Source: Dendronalium phyllosphericum CENA369 (GTDB lineage: Bacteria > Cyanobacteriota > Cyanobacteriia > Cyanobacteriales > Nostocaceae). Taken from it: a DNA stretch of 62,666 nucleotides. The position numbers and the translations under genes were made by a program. This document shows positions 36,201 through 44,975 of the stretch, in pieces. The DNA lies in NCBI RefSeq assembly GCF_016056275.1, contig NZ_JAECZA010000010.1, positions 1 through 62,666 on the forward strand, in the 5' to 3' direction. A model generated the notes under the pieces. The model did not search any database and was not told where the DNA came from. It saw only the letters and a list, made by a program, of their open reading frames with translations. Position 1 is the stretch's first letter; each line of letters opens with the position of its first letter.

Positions 36201-38653
36201 AATTAGGATACCAACTCGCCTTAGAACCCGATGCCAAAAACATCCGAGCCGCAACTGCCATGTTAATGGGGGCTTATGTGGGTTCTTGGACAATCCATCT
36301 GCAAGACACGTTGCCTATTCTACTAGATGGATATCAAGCCGGGTTGGAAACTGGCAATCTAGAATTTATGGGTTACGATGCCCAGTTGTACTGCTTCAAT
36401 GCGTATTGGTACGGTCAAGCGCTGGCTGAACTCGAACCCCAAATTCGCGCCTATTACCAGCAGTTGTCCGACCTCCACCAAGTCACGGCGGCAAACTGTG
36501 TATTGGCTTACTGGCAAGCGGCGCAAATTCTCTTAGGTCAGTCAGAACAAGAGATTCCCTTACGCCAGGATGCCTACGAACAGAAAGTTCTGGATGAGGC
36601 CAAAGTCGATTTTTACCGATTATCGTTCTTTTACCTTTATCGCTTCACCTTAAATTACTGGCTGCAAGACTTTGCCAAAGCTGAACACGATGCCGCTCAA
36701 ACGCGACAGTATTTAGCTGGCGGGATGGGAAGTATCGTTGAACCAATCTTCTATTTCTATGATTCTCTGACCGTGCTGGCTAATCCTAGTGAGTCAATGT
36801 CCCTTTCAGAACCGCAATGGCAGCAAATACAAGAAAATCAAGCCAAGCTAAAAGATTGGGCAGATTATGGCCCCATGAATTACTTGCACAAATATCATTT
36901 AGTTGAAGCGGAAAAATATCGCGTTCTCGATCGCAAAACCGAAGCTATAGAATTTTACGATCTGGCGATCGCGGGGGCTAAAGCCAATGGCTATTCTCAG
37001 GAAGCAGCCCTTGGCAATGAACTGGCGGCAAAATTCTATCTGGATTGGAACAAAGAGCGCATCGCCCAAGCTTATATCATTGACGCTTACTATGGCTATG
37101 CTCGCTGGGGGGCGAAAGCCAAACTCGCTGACTTGGAAACTCGCTATCCCCAACTGCTAGCTCCCATCTTCCTAGGGGCGCAGACACCACTTTCTATTGA
37201 CGAAACCTTATTTTCCACTGCAACTGTCACCTCGACTAGTACTTCCTCCACCAGTCTTTCTGATTCTCTGGATCTGGTTGCCATCCTCAAAGCATCGCAA
37301 ACTCTTTCGGGTGAAATCGAGCTTGAGCCGTTAATTGCTACTCTCTTGCTAACGGTAATGCAAACCTCTGGGGCGACGCAGTGCGCTTTGATGTTGAGTG
37401 AGGGGCAAAATCTCACAGTTCAGGCGAGGGCAGAACTTACGGCATCGGGTCAAATCGAAACGCGGATTCTGCATCCAACCCAGTCACTTGCCGATAGTGG
37501 TATAGTGCCGATCGCTCTGGTAACAAAAGTCAAACGCAGCTTGCAGCCTGCTGTGATTAGTAATGCCGCGCAAGAGCCGCTATTGCTCGGCGATGCGTAT
37601 ATCCAAAACCAACAGCCCAAGAGTCTGCTGTGCAGCCCGATTCTGCAACAGGGCAAGTTGCTGGGCATAGTCTATCTAGAAAATAACCTGGCAACGGGAG
37701 CCTTTACCCACGATCGCGTTGAGGTACTGAATCTGCTTTGCGCCCAAGCTGCGATTTCACTGGAGAATGCTCGTCTCTATCAGCAAGCCCAAGCATATAC
37801 TCAACAGCTCCAAGAATCTCAGCTTCAGATTGTGCAAAGCGAAAAAATGGCGGCTTTGGGTAACTTGGTGGCAGGGGTGGCTCACGAAATTAATAACCCA
37901 GTCGGCTTCCTCAACGGCAGTATTAACAATGCCAAAGATTATGTACGAGACCTGTGTGAGTATTTAGATACCTATCACCAGCATCAGCCACCTACGGGTG
38001 CAGTGGCCGAATTAGCCCAAGAACTTGATTTGGAGTTTATGTTGGAGGATTTACCTAAGTTAATTGACTCGATGAAAGGCGCAAGCGATCGCATCAAAGG
38101 CATCAGTACCAGCCTACGTACCTTCTCTCGTGCCGATACGGAACACAAAGTTAAAGCCAACTTGCACGAAGGGTTAGATAGTACGCTGTTGATTCTCAAG
38201 TATCGGCTCAAAGCCAATGAAAATCGGCCTGCCATTAAAGTTATCCGCAACTACGGTAATATCCCTGAAATTGATTGCTTTCCCGGTCAGCTTAACCAGG
38301 TGTTTATGAACATTCTGGCTAATGCGATTGATATGTTCGATGAAATAGCACAGCAAACAAGCTTTGAAGAGTTAGAAAATCATCCCCAACAAATCGCGAT
38401 TTCCACTGCATTATTATCCGAACAAAATGCGGTTGAAATTCGTATTTCTGACAACGGTAAAGGCATGAATGAATCAGTTAAATCTAAGATTTTTGAGCGT
38501 TTGTTTACCACTAAAGAGGTTGGCAAAGGAACGGGGTTAGGTTTAGCGATCGCCCATCAGATTGTCGTCGAGAAACATGATGGTCGGCTGGAAGTTCAGT
38601 CCCAATTGGGAAAAGGCTCTGAGTTTTACATCTCACTCCCGGTTCGGGGTTAA
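33278..38653 (+). CDS. Ser/Thr-kinase-AAA-GAF-histidine-kinase fusion
   Basis: The 1791-residue protein fuses two kinase types, as in the large multi-kinases of Nostoc. Residues 1-265 are a Hanks-type protein kinase (HKDIKPANIL with the catalytic Asp near 128, then an IDFSIAS magnesium loop and SPEQTGR). Residues about 285-560 are an AAA/NACHT-like ATPase with Walker A GFSGIGKT near 328 and FLDDLQWAD as Walker B. A long helical, TPR-like region spans about 560-1330. A GAF domain follows (about 1340-1500), then a short coiled coil and HisKA with VAHEINNP (phospho-His near 1537), and an HATPase (about 1650-1790: NILANAID, DNGKGM, KGTGLGLAI). No receiver domain is attached and no response regulator is adjacent. 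It lies downstream of the biosynthetic cluster on the same strand but behind a strong hairpin; a regulatory link is possible, not shown. Confidence 0.9.
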   Translation: MLTITGYCINELIYSSSNTLVHRALRELDRKPVIIKLLRHDYPSFSELVQFRNQYAIAKNLDIPGIVQPLSLEPYQNGYALVMKDIGGISLRDRIQAAPLSVEQFWPIALQIVDILHQLYQQRIIHKDIKPANILIQPETGEIKLIDFSIASLLPRETQEIQNPNILEGTLAYISPEQTGRMNRGIDYRSDFYSLGVTFFELLAGQLPFPVDEPMEMVHAHIAKQPPSICDLNPDLPIMLGEIIRKLMAKNAEDRYQSALGLKHDLLRCQEEYHVAGKLAWFDLGQRDISDRFLIPEKLYGREQEVQSLLDAFGRVANGASELMLVAGFSGIGKTAVVNEVHKPIVRWHGYFIKGKYDQFNRNLPFSAFIQAFRDLMGQLLSSDDAQLADWKAKILTAVGDNGQVLIEVIPELEQVIGSQPPVPELSGSAAQNRFNLLFQKFITVFTTPEHPLVIFLDDLQWADSASLNLLKLLLTERERGYLFVIGAYRDNEVFPTHPLMLMLDEVKKAQTFIHTLTLEPLSQAHVNQLTADTLSCSVELAQPLSELIYQKTKGNPFFLTQFLKALHEDGYIWFDFQTGHWQCDLATVKLLALTDDVVEFMALQLQKLPTATQTALKLAACIGAQFDLSTLAIVNQRSPEDMALDLWKALQEGVILPISDVYKFYQLSELHVAEVQQPLTFNCSYRFLHDRVQQAAYSLIPDEQKQTTHYQIGQLLLQQVSPAAREERIFEIVNQLNYGTTLIGKQQQRDELAQLNLTACRKARAATAYHAAREYATVGLQLLGGDAWQREYEITLSLHDLAAEVAFLAGAFEQMEEWIEAVIHRAKTPLERVPVYQVRIQALVARNQFVEAIAIGQSVFRMLGVNLPDEPTLDDIRLLKQEIDALIEGRSIESFIHLPKMTDPQQLAIMQNAARLTPVCYMSGTKLYFLVVALQVKLSIQFGNSPVSAFCYVGYAFQLRMLWSDMSKVPQFGQLGYQLALEPDAKNIRAATAMLMGAYVGSWTIHLQDTLPILLDGYQAGLETGNLEFMGYDAQLYCFNAYWYGQALAELEPQIRAYYQQLSDLHQVTAANCVLAYWQAAQILLGQSEQEIPLRQDAYEQKVLDEAKVDFYRLSFFYLYRFTLNYWLQDFAKAEHDAAQTRQYLAGGMGSIVEPIFYFYDSLTVLANPSESMSLSEPQWQQIQENQAKLKDWADYGPMNYLHKYHLVEAEKYRVLDRKTEAIEFYDLAIAGAKANGYSQEAALGNELAAKFYLDWNKERIAQAYIIDAYYGYARWGAKAKLADLETRYPQLLAPIFLGAQTPLSIDETLFSTATVTSTSTSSTSLSDSLDLVAILKASQTLSGEIELEPLIATLLLTVMQTSGATQCALMLSEGQNLTVQARAELTASGQIETRILHPTQSLADSGIVPIALVTKVKRSLQPAVISNAAQEPLLLGDAYIQNQQPKSLLCSPILQQGKLLGIVYLENNLATGAFTHDRVEVLNLLCAQAAISLENARLYQQAQAYTQQLQESQLQIVQSEKMAALGNLVAGVAHEINNPVGFLNGSINNAKDYVRDLCEYLDTYHQHQPPTGAVAELAQELDLEFMLEDLPKLIDSMKGASDRIKGISTSLRTFSRADTEHKVKANLHEGLDSTLLILKYRLKANENRPAIKVIRNYGNIPEIDCFPGQLNQVFMNILANAIDMFDEIAQQTSFEELENHPQQIAISTALLSEQNAVEIRISDNGKGMNESVKSKIFERLFTTKEVGKGTGLGLAIAHQIVVEKHDGRLEVQSQLGKGSEFYISLPVRG

Positions 38654-38832
38654 ATCAACCATCGCTGCGGCATAGGCAAATTGATAGAATGGCACTAAGT
38701 TAAATGTTGAGACTGACGCAAAGATATTTTTGAATGAATTTTAAGAGCGTCCCCCCGTCTTTGCGTCGCCGCGTCGGCTTATCTTAGCGCCATTCGGACA
38801 TGATATAAGTCTTAGTCTCTTTAAGGGGAGTA

Positions 38833-39900
38833 TTACAGCCAAGCTCGGTCATACTGAACTGGCCAAAGTTTTTCGTGTCCTAGCTGTTTAGCTGCTAGGT
38901 GAGGCCAATAAGGATTGCGAAGTAGTTCGCGTCCTAACAGAACTATATCGGTTGCTTCTGTGCGAATGAGCTGGTCAGCTTGTTCTGGGGATGTAATTAA
39001 ACCTACTGCTCCTGTATAAATATTTGCTTCACGGCGGATGCGTTCGGCAAACTGGGTCTGATAACCAGGTTTTATTGGTACGTTAATGCCTGGTATGATT
39101 CCCCCTGACGAGCTATCAATCATATCTACACCCAAAGACTTTAGTTTGTCGCTCAAATCAATACTTTGTTCGATGTCCCAGCCTTTATCTACCCAATCAG
39201 TCGCAGAGATGCGTACTAAGAGTGGATATGTTTCAGGCCATACCTTTCGCACTCCCTCAACGATTTCTCTCAACAAACGAGTACGGTTTTCTAAGCTACC
39301 ACCATAATCATCTTGGCGATGGTTAACAAGGGGTGAGAGGAATTGGTGCAGCAAGTAACCATGAGCAGCATGAATCTCAATGACCTTGAAACCAGCTTGC
39401 AAAGAACGTTTGGCAGCTTCGACAAAGGCTTGAATAATTTGCTGAATCCCCTCAAGACTCAGGGCTTCAGGTATGGGACTTTCTTTACTAAAAGCGATCG
39501 CACTACTCGAAATCAAAGACCGCCAGCCATCTTGAGATTCGTCGAGTACTTTTCCTCCTTTACTTGGTTTTGCAGTGCTAGCCTTTCTACCTGCATGGGC
39601 AAGCTGGATACCTGCAACAGCACCGAAGTTATGAATTAATGCTACAGTCTTTGCTAAACCTTCTATATGTGCATCTGACCAAATTCCTAAATCTTGTGGA
39701 GTAATACGTCCGCGAGGCTCAACAGCAGCAGCTTCTGTTAGCACTAACCCTGCACCGCCAACCGCACGAGAAGCTAGATGAACTAAGTGCCAGTCGTTAG
39801 CAAATCCATTCGTACTGGAATATTGACACATGGGTGAAACAGCGATGCGGTTGCGAAACGAAACATCACGCATTTTGAATGGTTCAAATAGGTGTGCCAT
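38833..39900 (-). CDS. namA: Old yellow enzyme, NamA/YqjM type
   Basis: This 355-residue FMN ene-reductase belongs to the YqjM/NamA class, which reduces activated C=C bonds of enals, enones and nitro compounds with NADPH. Residues typical of the class are Cys25 and Tyr27 in SPMCQYS, the His pair of the IQLAHAGRKAS and EIHAAHGYLLHQFLSP segments, and the phosphate-binding GAVGLI tract near the C-terminus. The length is normal. It is a single gene transcribed toward the multi-kinase gene; the 179-base gap between their stops contains a GCGTC-rich repeat relic. Physiological substrate unknown. Confidence 0.85.
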   Translation of the reverse strand: MAHLFEPFKMRDVSFRNRIAVSPMCQYSSTNGFANDWHLVHLASRAVGGAGLVLTEAAAVEPRGRITPQDLGIWSDAHIEGLAKTVALIHNFGAVAGIQLAHAGRKASTAKPSKGGKVLDESQDGWRSLISSSAIAFSKESPIPEALSLEGIQQIIQAFVEAAKRSLQAGFKVIEIHAAHGYLLHQFLSPLVNHRQDDYGGSLENRTRLLREIVEGVRKVWPETYPLLVRISATDWVDKGWDIEQSIDLSDKLKSLGVDMIDSSSGGIIPGINVPIKPGYQTQFAERIRREANIYTGAVGLITSPEQADQLIRTEATDIVLLGRELLRNPYWPHLAAKQLGHEKLWPVQYDRAWL

Positions 39901-40143
39901 TAGTATTGATTCTTGATTGTTGCTAACTCAAAGAAATTGGGAAGGGATTTACTAGCTGAACTAACAGTGACATTCAACGGTTATAGATTTTCTCTTACGT
40001 ATACTGAAACAATCGATAAACGCTATAACCAACACAAATAATTGAGAATCACAAACGCTATGTTGTGACAATGCTTTATTGCCAGTAGTCACAATATGGC
40101 TCTTGAAAATTCATTGTCATGTTTCTAGATGTAGAGACGTAAC

Positions 40144-40359
40144 CTAAATTTTTTTTGAATGACTAAAGTTATTCTCAGAACTTCGCGGGATAAATTTATT
40201 ACTTGGCTCTTGGCTTTGCCATTCCCAGATGTCTCGTTTTCCTTGTTCTTGCTGTTCTCGATCTACTAATAGCTGTATCCGCTCTGGTAATTTATTTTCC
40301 TGCCATAGCGACCAAAATTCTTCAAATAAAGATTCTCTCTCAACTCGTTCAAAAAACAT
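40144..40359 (-). CDS. Small acidic hypothetical protein
   Basis: I place the start at the ATG at 40357-40359 because GGAGAG lies seven bases upstream; a longer frame from 40383 has no ribosome site. The 71-residue product is charged and amphipathic (FFERVERESLFEEFWSLWQE), has no signal peptide or membrane helix, and ends in a polar tail. I do not recognise the family. It lies alone between namA and a long non-coding stretch. Confidence 0.5.
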   Translation of the reverse strand: MFFERVERESLFEEFWSLWQENKLPERIQLLVDREQQEQGKRDIWEWQSQEPSNKFIPRSSENNFSHSKKI

Positions 40360-41234
40360 TGGTTTACTCTCCAATCCTGCCATAATTTCAGTTTAATAAC
40401 TACTGTCTATAAATAATAAAAAGAGCGAGATTTTATCTTTTGAACTTTCGCAGTATTTAAAATACAAGTAATACTCTTTATGCATATTCCTTATTAATAA
40501 AACTTTTCAAGTATAGTTGGTATAACAAATTGTTTGGCTTCTAAATTCTAGGTCAATTTTCATATGTACTTACTGTAACTAAACACAGAATATATTTTGG
40601 ATATCTGACTACTTCCTATGCCATAGATTGCGCTTTAATTCTTAAAAAGCACCTGTTTGAGTAGAGGTAACAATAAATTTTGTATCTGGAAATAATTGTA
40701 AAATTTTTACATGATGATATACTGATTTTGACAAAAAATTGCATGAGTTATTTTCTCTTTTCAAGTAGTATATGGCTCTATGCGAACGTCAAAAGTAACA
40801 AATTTAATTTCTAATATTTCCTAAAATATCAGCAGATTATTTACAAACTTTAAAATATCTTCAGATATTCTTTTCCCCACACTAACTGGGTTAAATGTTC
40901 GTTAGCAAACTTTTCTGTGATGAAATTGATTTAATTAACCGCAGGGTACGTAGAGAGAAAAGATAAGTTATTAAAGTTGCAATAGTGACTCACCTCCTAA
41001 TTTTAGGAATTTAAATACTAAAAATCAATCGATTTATCGTAGTATTAATTTGTAATAGTTGCATATAATTCACTAAAAACAAAAATTTATGAATATTTAG
41101 TAATAATACTTAATGAAAATAATACTTTAGTACTAAAGTTTTTCGCCCCATAAATTAAGGACAAGTTATAGTTCTTGTCCTTAATGGTTAGGGTAATAAA
41201 TTATCTATCGAACAAGTCAGGCGGGCAGATTAAA
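40360..41234. other. AT-rich non-coding region
   Basis: About 875 bases between divergently placed features. No ORF with both a ribosome site and protein-like composition was found on either strand. An AGGAGGTGA string on the minus strand near 41010 is not followed by a usable ORF. The hairpin at 41155-41184 is listed separately. Confidence 0.45.
41155..41184 (-). terminator. Hairpin downstream of the DUF2808 gene
   Basis: TTAAGGACAAG and CTTGTCCTTAA form a perfect 11-bp stem with an 8-base loop, 50 bases beyond the stop of the minus-strand DUF2808 gene. Read on the minus strand it is followed by TTTAT, a weak T-run, so it is a probable terminator for that gene. Confidence 0.5.
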
Positions 41235-41798
41235 TTAACTCTCTGTGTATGTGTCTTTGTAAAATTGCAGGCGGCCAATGCCAATAAATTGACCGACGGT
41301 TTGCCCTCCAGAGGGAAATGCTGTCACGCCAATTAGATATACGCCATCAGCAAAGGGATTACGATAAGACCGCAGACCAATAGTGACTGTTTTTCCTGGC
41401 GGTATGGGAGAGTCAAAGTTTACTACTAAAGTCTGTTGTTTGTCATTGCTTTTCACAGCTTTAAGTGCTAACTTCGATCCTTGGCGATCGCGTGTTCCTT
41501 CAAAAGCAAAAGTATTGTTCTGATTCAAGTCAATATCTTCCGTTCCTTGAATCTGCTTAAAGGTAACTTGTTGCAGCGGTTCCCCAGCAGTAGCTGGTAC
41601 TTGCAGCGTGAAATAATATGTTGTATCTGAAACGCTTGTGTCATTGTATGGAGTGCTAGCACTGACCAAACGTGGTGGTTGGGCAAAGGCGATCGCACCA
41701 TTACCCAAAGTAACTGCATTGGCTGCCAACTGAGGTAGCGACAATATTCCTCCACTGACAACAATTACTGTGCTTAATAACCCACTAATGTACTTCAT
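41235..41798 (-). CDS. DUF2808 exported protein
   Basis: This 187-residue protein has an N-terminal signal peptide (about 1-27, ending near AANA) and then the DUF2808 domain found almost only in cyanobacteria. Recognisable features are an N-terminal FAQPPRLVSA segment, a central ATAGEPLQQVTFKQI stretch, and a C-terminal GVYLIGVTAFPSG...FIGIGRLQFY end. The fold is predicted to be beta-rich and secreted or periplasmic; the function is unknown. It is flanked by long non-coding regions and appears monocistronic. Confidence 0.85.
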   Translation of the reverse strand: MKYISGLLSTVIVVSGGILSLPQLAANAVTLGNGAIAFAQPPRLVSASTPYNDTSVSDTTYYFTLQVPATAGEPLQQVTFKQIQGTEDIDLNQNNTFAFEGTRDRQGSKLALKAVKSNDKQQTLVVNFDSPIPPGKTVTIGLRSYRNPFADGVYLIGVTAFPSGGQTVGQFIGIGRLQFYKDTYTES

Positions 41799-42489
41799 AA
41801 TTTTATTGACACCTTGATGATTTTTTGCTTCAAACAGGTTGAGTTTTTATTGAAATTCGCGTAGAAAAAATCGACAAATCAATGGTTGCAGTTGCGCTAA
41901 TCGGCTACTGCAATCAAATCTACGACTATATTTTTAAGTTCTTCTAGTGTTTTTTAGTATAACAATTATCTATTTTTCTAACTCTATCGAATGGATAATT
42001 TAGCTTAAATGAAGACTTAAATTTTGGCAACTTTTTTATTATTTAATGCCCGACAAAACGATGGTTTTACTGGGCTTTTTACAGGTAAAAACACCTAAAA
42101 ATATATAGATTTACCGTAGATTCATGAGTGAATATACTTAAAAAGTAATAGTTTAAATTTAATTTCTTAAAAGAATTCAAAACTCAGGACTCAGAATTCA
42201 GAAGGAACACATGAATTCTGTGCGAGTAGGTGATGAATATCGGTTTAAAAGCGAGTGGAATAGTGGGCAAAACAATCTTTAAACGTTATTCCTTATCAAA
42301 ACTCTATCCCTTTATGGGTAGAGTATTCACCAATTCTGAATTCTGACTCCTTGTTTATTAGTTTCATCATTAATAAAGCTTTCAAACATGCTTTATACCA
42401 ATTATCTAAAATGAGGCAACACATTCAAACCCCCAAAGCTATGCTATATCTGACTTTCTTAATTACGAATTACGAATTACGAATTGGTG
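41799..42489. other. Non-coding region with short tandem repeats
   Basis: Nearly 700 bases with no supported gene. It includes CAGAATTCAG/AATTCTGA-type strings around 42185 and 42335 that resemble dispersed cyanobacterial intergenic repeats, and a heptamer run AATTACG (three exact copies plus a degenerate one) at 42461-42488, beside the deacetylase stop. Confidence 0.5.
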
Positions 42490-43167
42490 TTAGTTGATTT
42501 GTGCCTGCTGCCAAAGAGTATCAACAGTTACGAATTGATAGCCTTGTTGGAGTAATTGCGGAATCAGAATTTTGATTGTTGCAGCAACATCTTGTCCGCC
42601 GCAAGCGCCATCATGCAAGACAATCAGCGAACCATTTTGTACTTGGTTGAGAACTCGCTCGACTACAGTAGTAACTCCTGGTAGCACCCAATCTTCAGGT
42701 ACAACACTCCACATAACTGGACGGTAATTCCACTCAAGAAATAACTTTAATGTTTTGGGAGTAAATAAGCCGTTGGGTGGTCGAACATCGCGCACTTGTT
42801 CGGGTAGCAGATTACAGGCATTGTAGATAGCAATTTGGGTTTTTTCTAAACTGTCTTTGAGGTCTTTTGAGGAAAGCATGGGAAAAGAGCGATGATCGTA
42901 GCCATGCAATCCTATCCAGTGTCCGCGATCGCATATTGCCTTAGCAATGTCTGGCGAACGATTAACGCAAGCACCCAACCAAAAAAAACTCGCTTTAATG
43001 TTGTAATAATCTAATACTTTCAACATTTCGGGTGTGTATCGAGGATGCGGCCCGTCATCAAATGTCAGCGCGATCGCTTGAGAATTGCGATCGCCACTCC
43101 AAAGACAATTGGGAAAAGTCGGTTGGAGAATGCGGTAAAAAATCGGAAACAAAGGAGCTAACTGCAT
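42490..43167 (-). CDS. Polysaccharide deacetylase (NodB/CE4 fold)
   Basis: This 225-residue protein is a carbohydrate esterase family 4 enzyme that removes acetyl groups from N-acetylated glycans. Motif 1 is TFDDGPHPRYTPE (catalytic and metal Asp37/Asp38), motif 2 is HGYDH (His88 and His92 as metal ligands), motif 3 is RPPNGLFTP, and the C-terminal VLHDG supplies the last His. No clear cleavable signal peptide is seen. It follows murQ by 95 bases on the same strand, with a strong hairpin in between. Peptidoglycan or an exopolysaccharide is the likely substrate. Confidence 0.87.
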   Translation of the reverse strand: MQLAPLFPIFYRILQPTFPNCLWSGDRNSQAIALTFDDGPHPRYTPEMLKVLDYYNIKASFFWLGACVNRSPDIAKAICDRGHWIGLHGYDHRSFPMLSSKDLKDSLEKTQIAIYNACNLLPEQVRDVRPPNGLFTPKTLKLFLEWNYRPVMWSVVPEDWVLPGVTTVVERVLNQVQNGSLIVLHDGACGGQDVAATIKILIPQLLQQGYQFVTVDTLWQQAQIN

Positions 43168-43204
43168 TTTGAGTTTCTACCTTCTAGTGGTTTGTTCTCA
43201 TAGC

Positions 43205-43237
43205 AAGGAGTAATTGGTTAGCAGCCAATTACTCCTT
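43205..43237 (-). terminator. 13-bp hairpin between murQ and the deacetylase gene
   Basis: AAGGAGTAATTGG and its exact complement form a 13-bp stem with a 7-base loop, 26 bases beyond the murQ stop. There is no T-run on the minus strand, so it may be a processing or attenuation structure between two co-directional genes rather than a full terminator. Confidence 0.5.
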
Positions 43238-43262
43238 ACTAGTAATTAAAAATGCTTCAGAG

Positions 43263-44183
43263 TTACTTGTTGTTTTTGTAGCTCTCAACAGCGGCACGGA
43301 GATTACCCTGATGTTCTGACAGTAACCGATCGCCTGCGTCTTTATCCAAACCAGTCCAGTGCATCAACAGTGCAAGCTTAACCCACTTGCCACTACGTTC
43401 TAAAATTAAACCTGCGGCTTCTCGACTCAAACCAGTCAGGTCTTGCAAAATTCGCAAAGCGCGATCGCGTAACTTTTGATTTGTGACTGCTACATCCACC
43501 ATGCGATTGCCATAAACTTTGCCCAACTTGACCATTACTCCCGTAGAAAGGATATTCAAGGTTAACTTTGTTGCCGTACCAGCTTTCAGGCGAGTTGAAC
43601 CAGCTAGCACCTCTGGCCCGGTCAACAGGCGAATATCAATATCTGCTTCAAAGCTAACTTGTGCCGCAGGAACACAGGCGATAAAAATAGTTATGGCTCC
43701 CCGTTGACGGGCAGCATTGAGCGCACCGTAGACAAAAGGTGTAGTTCCGCCAGCAGTAATGCCGACTACTACATCTAATTGTGTAACCTGTCTTTGAGCG
43801 ATCGCGGCTTCTCCATCTTCAGCACGGTCTTCTAAATCTTCCGAACTGCGAACCAATGCACCAGCACCACCAGCAATAATTCCTTGCACCAATTCTGGAG
43901 GCGTACAAAAAGTAGGCGGACATTCAGCCGCGTCTAACACTCCTAACCTGCCACTTGTCCCTGCACCAACATAAAACAAGCGTCCTCCTTGGCTCAAACG
44001 CTCCGCAGTTCGCTCAATCGCTTCAGCCAACTGACTTTTAGTCGCAGCTACTGCCTCAACTGCTTTTTGGTCTTCGTTATTGAATAGCTCTACCAATTCC
44101 AAAGCACTGAGCTGGTCTAAGTTAAGACTGTTAGGATTTACTTGCTCGGTCAAAAGATGCCCGCGTTCCTGCAAATTTGTCAT
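43263..44183 (-). CDS. murQ: N-acetylmuramic acid 6-phosphate etherase
   Basis: The 306-residue SIS-domain enzyme cleaves the lactyl ether of MurNAc-6-phosphate to give GlcNAc-6-phosphate and D-lactate in cell-wall recycling. The family is clear from YVGAGTSGRLGVLDAAECPPTF (sugar-phosphate loop and catalytic Glu87), GIIAGG, GITAGGTTPFV, the AGSTRLKAGTATK segment and KLGKVYGNRMVDV. Length and motifs are complete. The only neighbour on the strand with a related role is the downstream deacetylase, which could act on the same peptidoglycan. No PTS transporter is nearby. Confidence 0.95.
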   Translation of the reverse strand: MTNLQERGHLLTEQVNPNSLNLDQLSALELVELFNNEDQKAVEAVAATKSQLAEAIERTAERLSQGGRLFYVGAGTSGRLGVLDAAECPPTFCTPPELVQGIIAGGAGALVRSSEDLEDRAEDGEAAIAQRQVTQLDVVVGITAGGTTPFVYGALNAARQRGAITIFIACVPAAQVSFEADIDIRLLTGPEVLAGSTRLKAGTATKLTLNILSTGVMVKLGKVYGNRMVDVAVTNQKLRDRALRILQDLTGLSREAAGLILERSGKWVKLALLMHWTGLDKDAGDRLLSEHQGNLRAAVESYKNNK

Positions 44184-44552
44184 TTGTCTTTTATTCCTCT
44201 GTCAGTTGTCAGTTGTCAGTTGTCAGCCAGTGCGGTGAGTCACTTGCCGTCTTGGTGAGTCACTGCACTGGCGCTTTGCGTCGTTAGCGCAAGCGTTGCG
44301 CGAGTCATCAAGCGTCACCTGTAAGGGTCTTGGGGAAGCCCTATTCTACCTTTTGGGTTCCCCAGTCGCTCGTAGAGTGGCTCTCCATAAGCAACTAACG
44401 TTACCGATAAAGAAGCATCACCCTTCGGTATTCGTCCTTAGCGTTAACGTACCCGTGCGGAGCTAGCGCGGCAACTTAGGAGAAGGCTAGCCGTTAGGGT
44501 CAGTTGCGAATTATACACGACCAATGACCAATGACTAATGACTAATGACTAA
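44184..44552. repeat. Intergenic repeat block between murQ and the DUF3110 gene
   Basis: The block holds heptamer runs at both ends: GTCAGTT x3 plus a variant at 44201-44228, and (C/T)AATGAC x4 at 44522-44549 running up to the DUF3110 stop. Between them is a GC-rich tract with CAGTGCGGTGAGTCAC facing GTGAGTCACTGCACTG (14 of 16 paired) and several smaller hairpins. No ORF is supported. Confidence 0.65.
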
Positions 44553-44975
44553 TCACAACAATCCTTCTAATTTGCGACGAATACTGTCTAGTTCAGAATC
44601 GGATAACTCTGGTTGTGCTTGTGGCGCTTGATTAGAGTGGAAGGTATCCTTATCAACATCTTCTCGGTCATCTAGTTGCCAGTCGGTTTCCTCCAAGTTA
44701 ATTTCTGGGGGAATGACTAGATCGCTGTTTTCCGGGACAATTTCCCAATCGTAATCAGCGCTTTCACAAAATTCCTTGATTTCCTCAGCATCGAGTGCTT
44801 CTACTGTCGGTACGGGGAAATCTTGAGCTTCCAACAGCAAAGCAAAGCGCAAAGCGTCATCTTCTGACTCGAACATCAGAATTTTATTGCGATCGCCCAC
44901 TCGAACCGTGTGAATCCCCTCATTTTCTGTGCGAGCATTAAAAATTAATACAAAAACACGCATCGGTGTAATCAT
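44553..44975 (-). CDS. DUF3110 domain protein
   Basis: This 140-residue acidic protein has the cyanobacterial/plastid DUF3110 domain at its start (MRVFVLIFNARTENEGIHT, then a FESEDDALRFALLLEAQDFP segment), followed by an acidic linker and a C-terminal ELDSIRRKLEGLL helix. An alternative start at the Met in MRVFV, five codons in, fits the family better; AAGGA lies three bases before the first ATG and fifteen before the second. Function unknown. No signal peptide, so probably cytoplasmic. Confidence 0.82.
   Translation of the reverse strand: MITPMRVFVLIFNARTENEGIHTVRVGDRNKILMFESEDDALRFALLLEAQDFPVPTVEALDAEEIKEFCESADYDWEIVPENSDLVIPPEINLEETDWQLDDREDVDKDTFHSNQAPQAQPELSDSELDSIRRKLEGLL

Noticed and set aside
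44184-44552. Possible CRISPR array because of regular short repeats
   Set aside because: Repeat units are 7 bases with no spacers; this is the heptamer tandem-repeat class.
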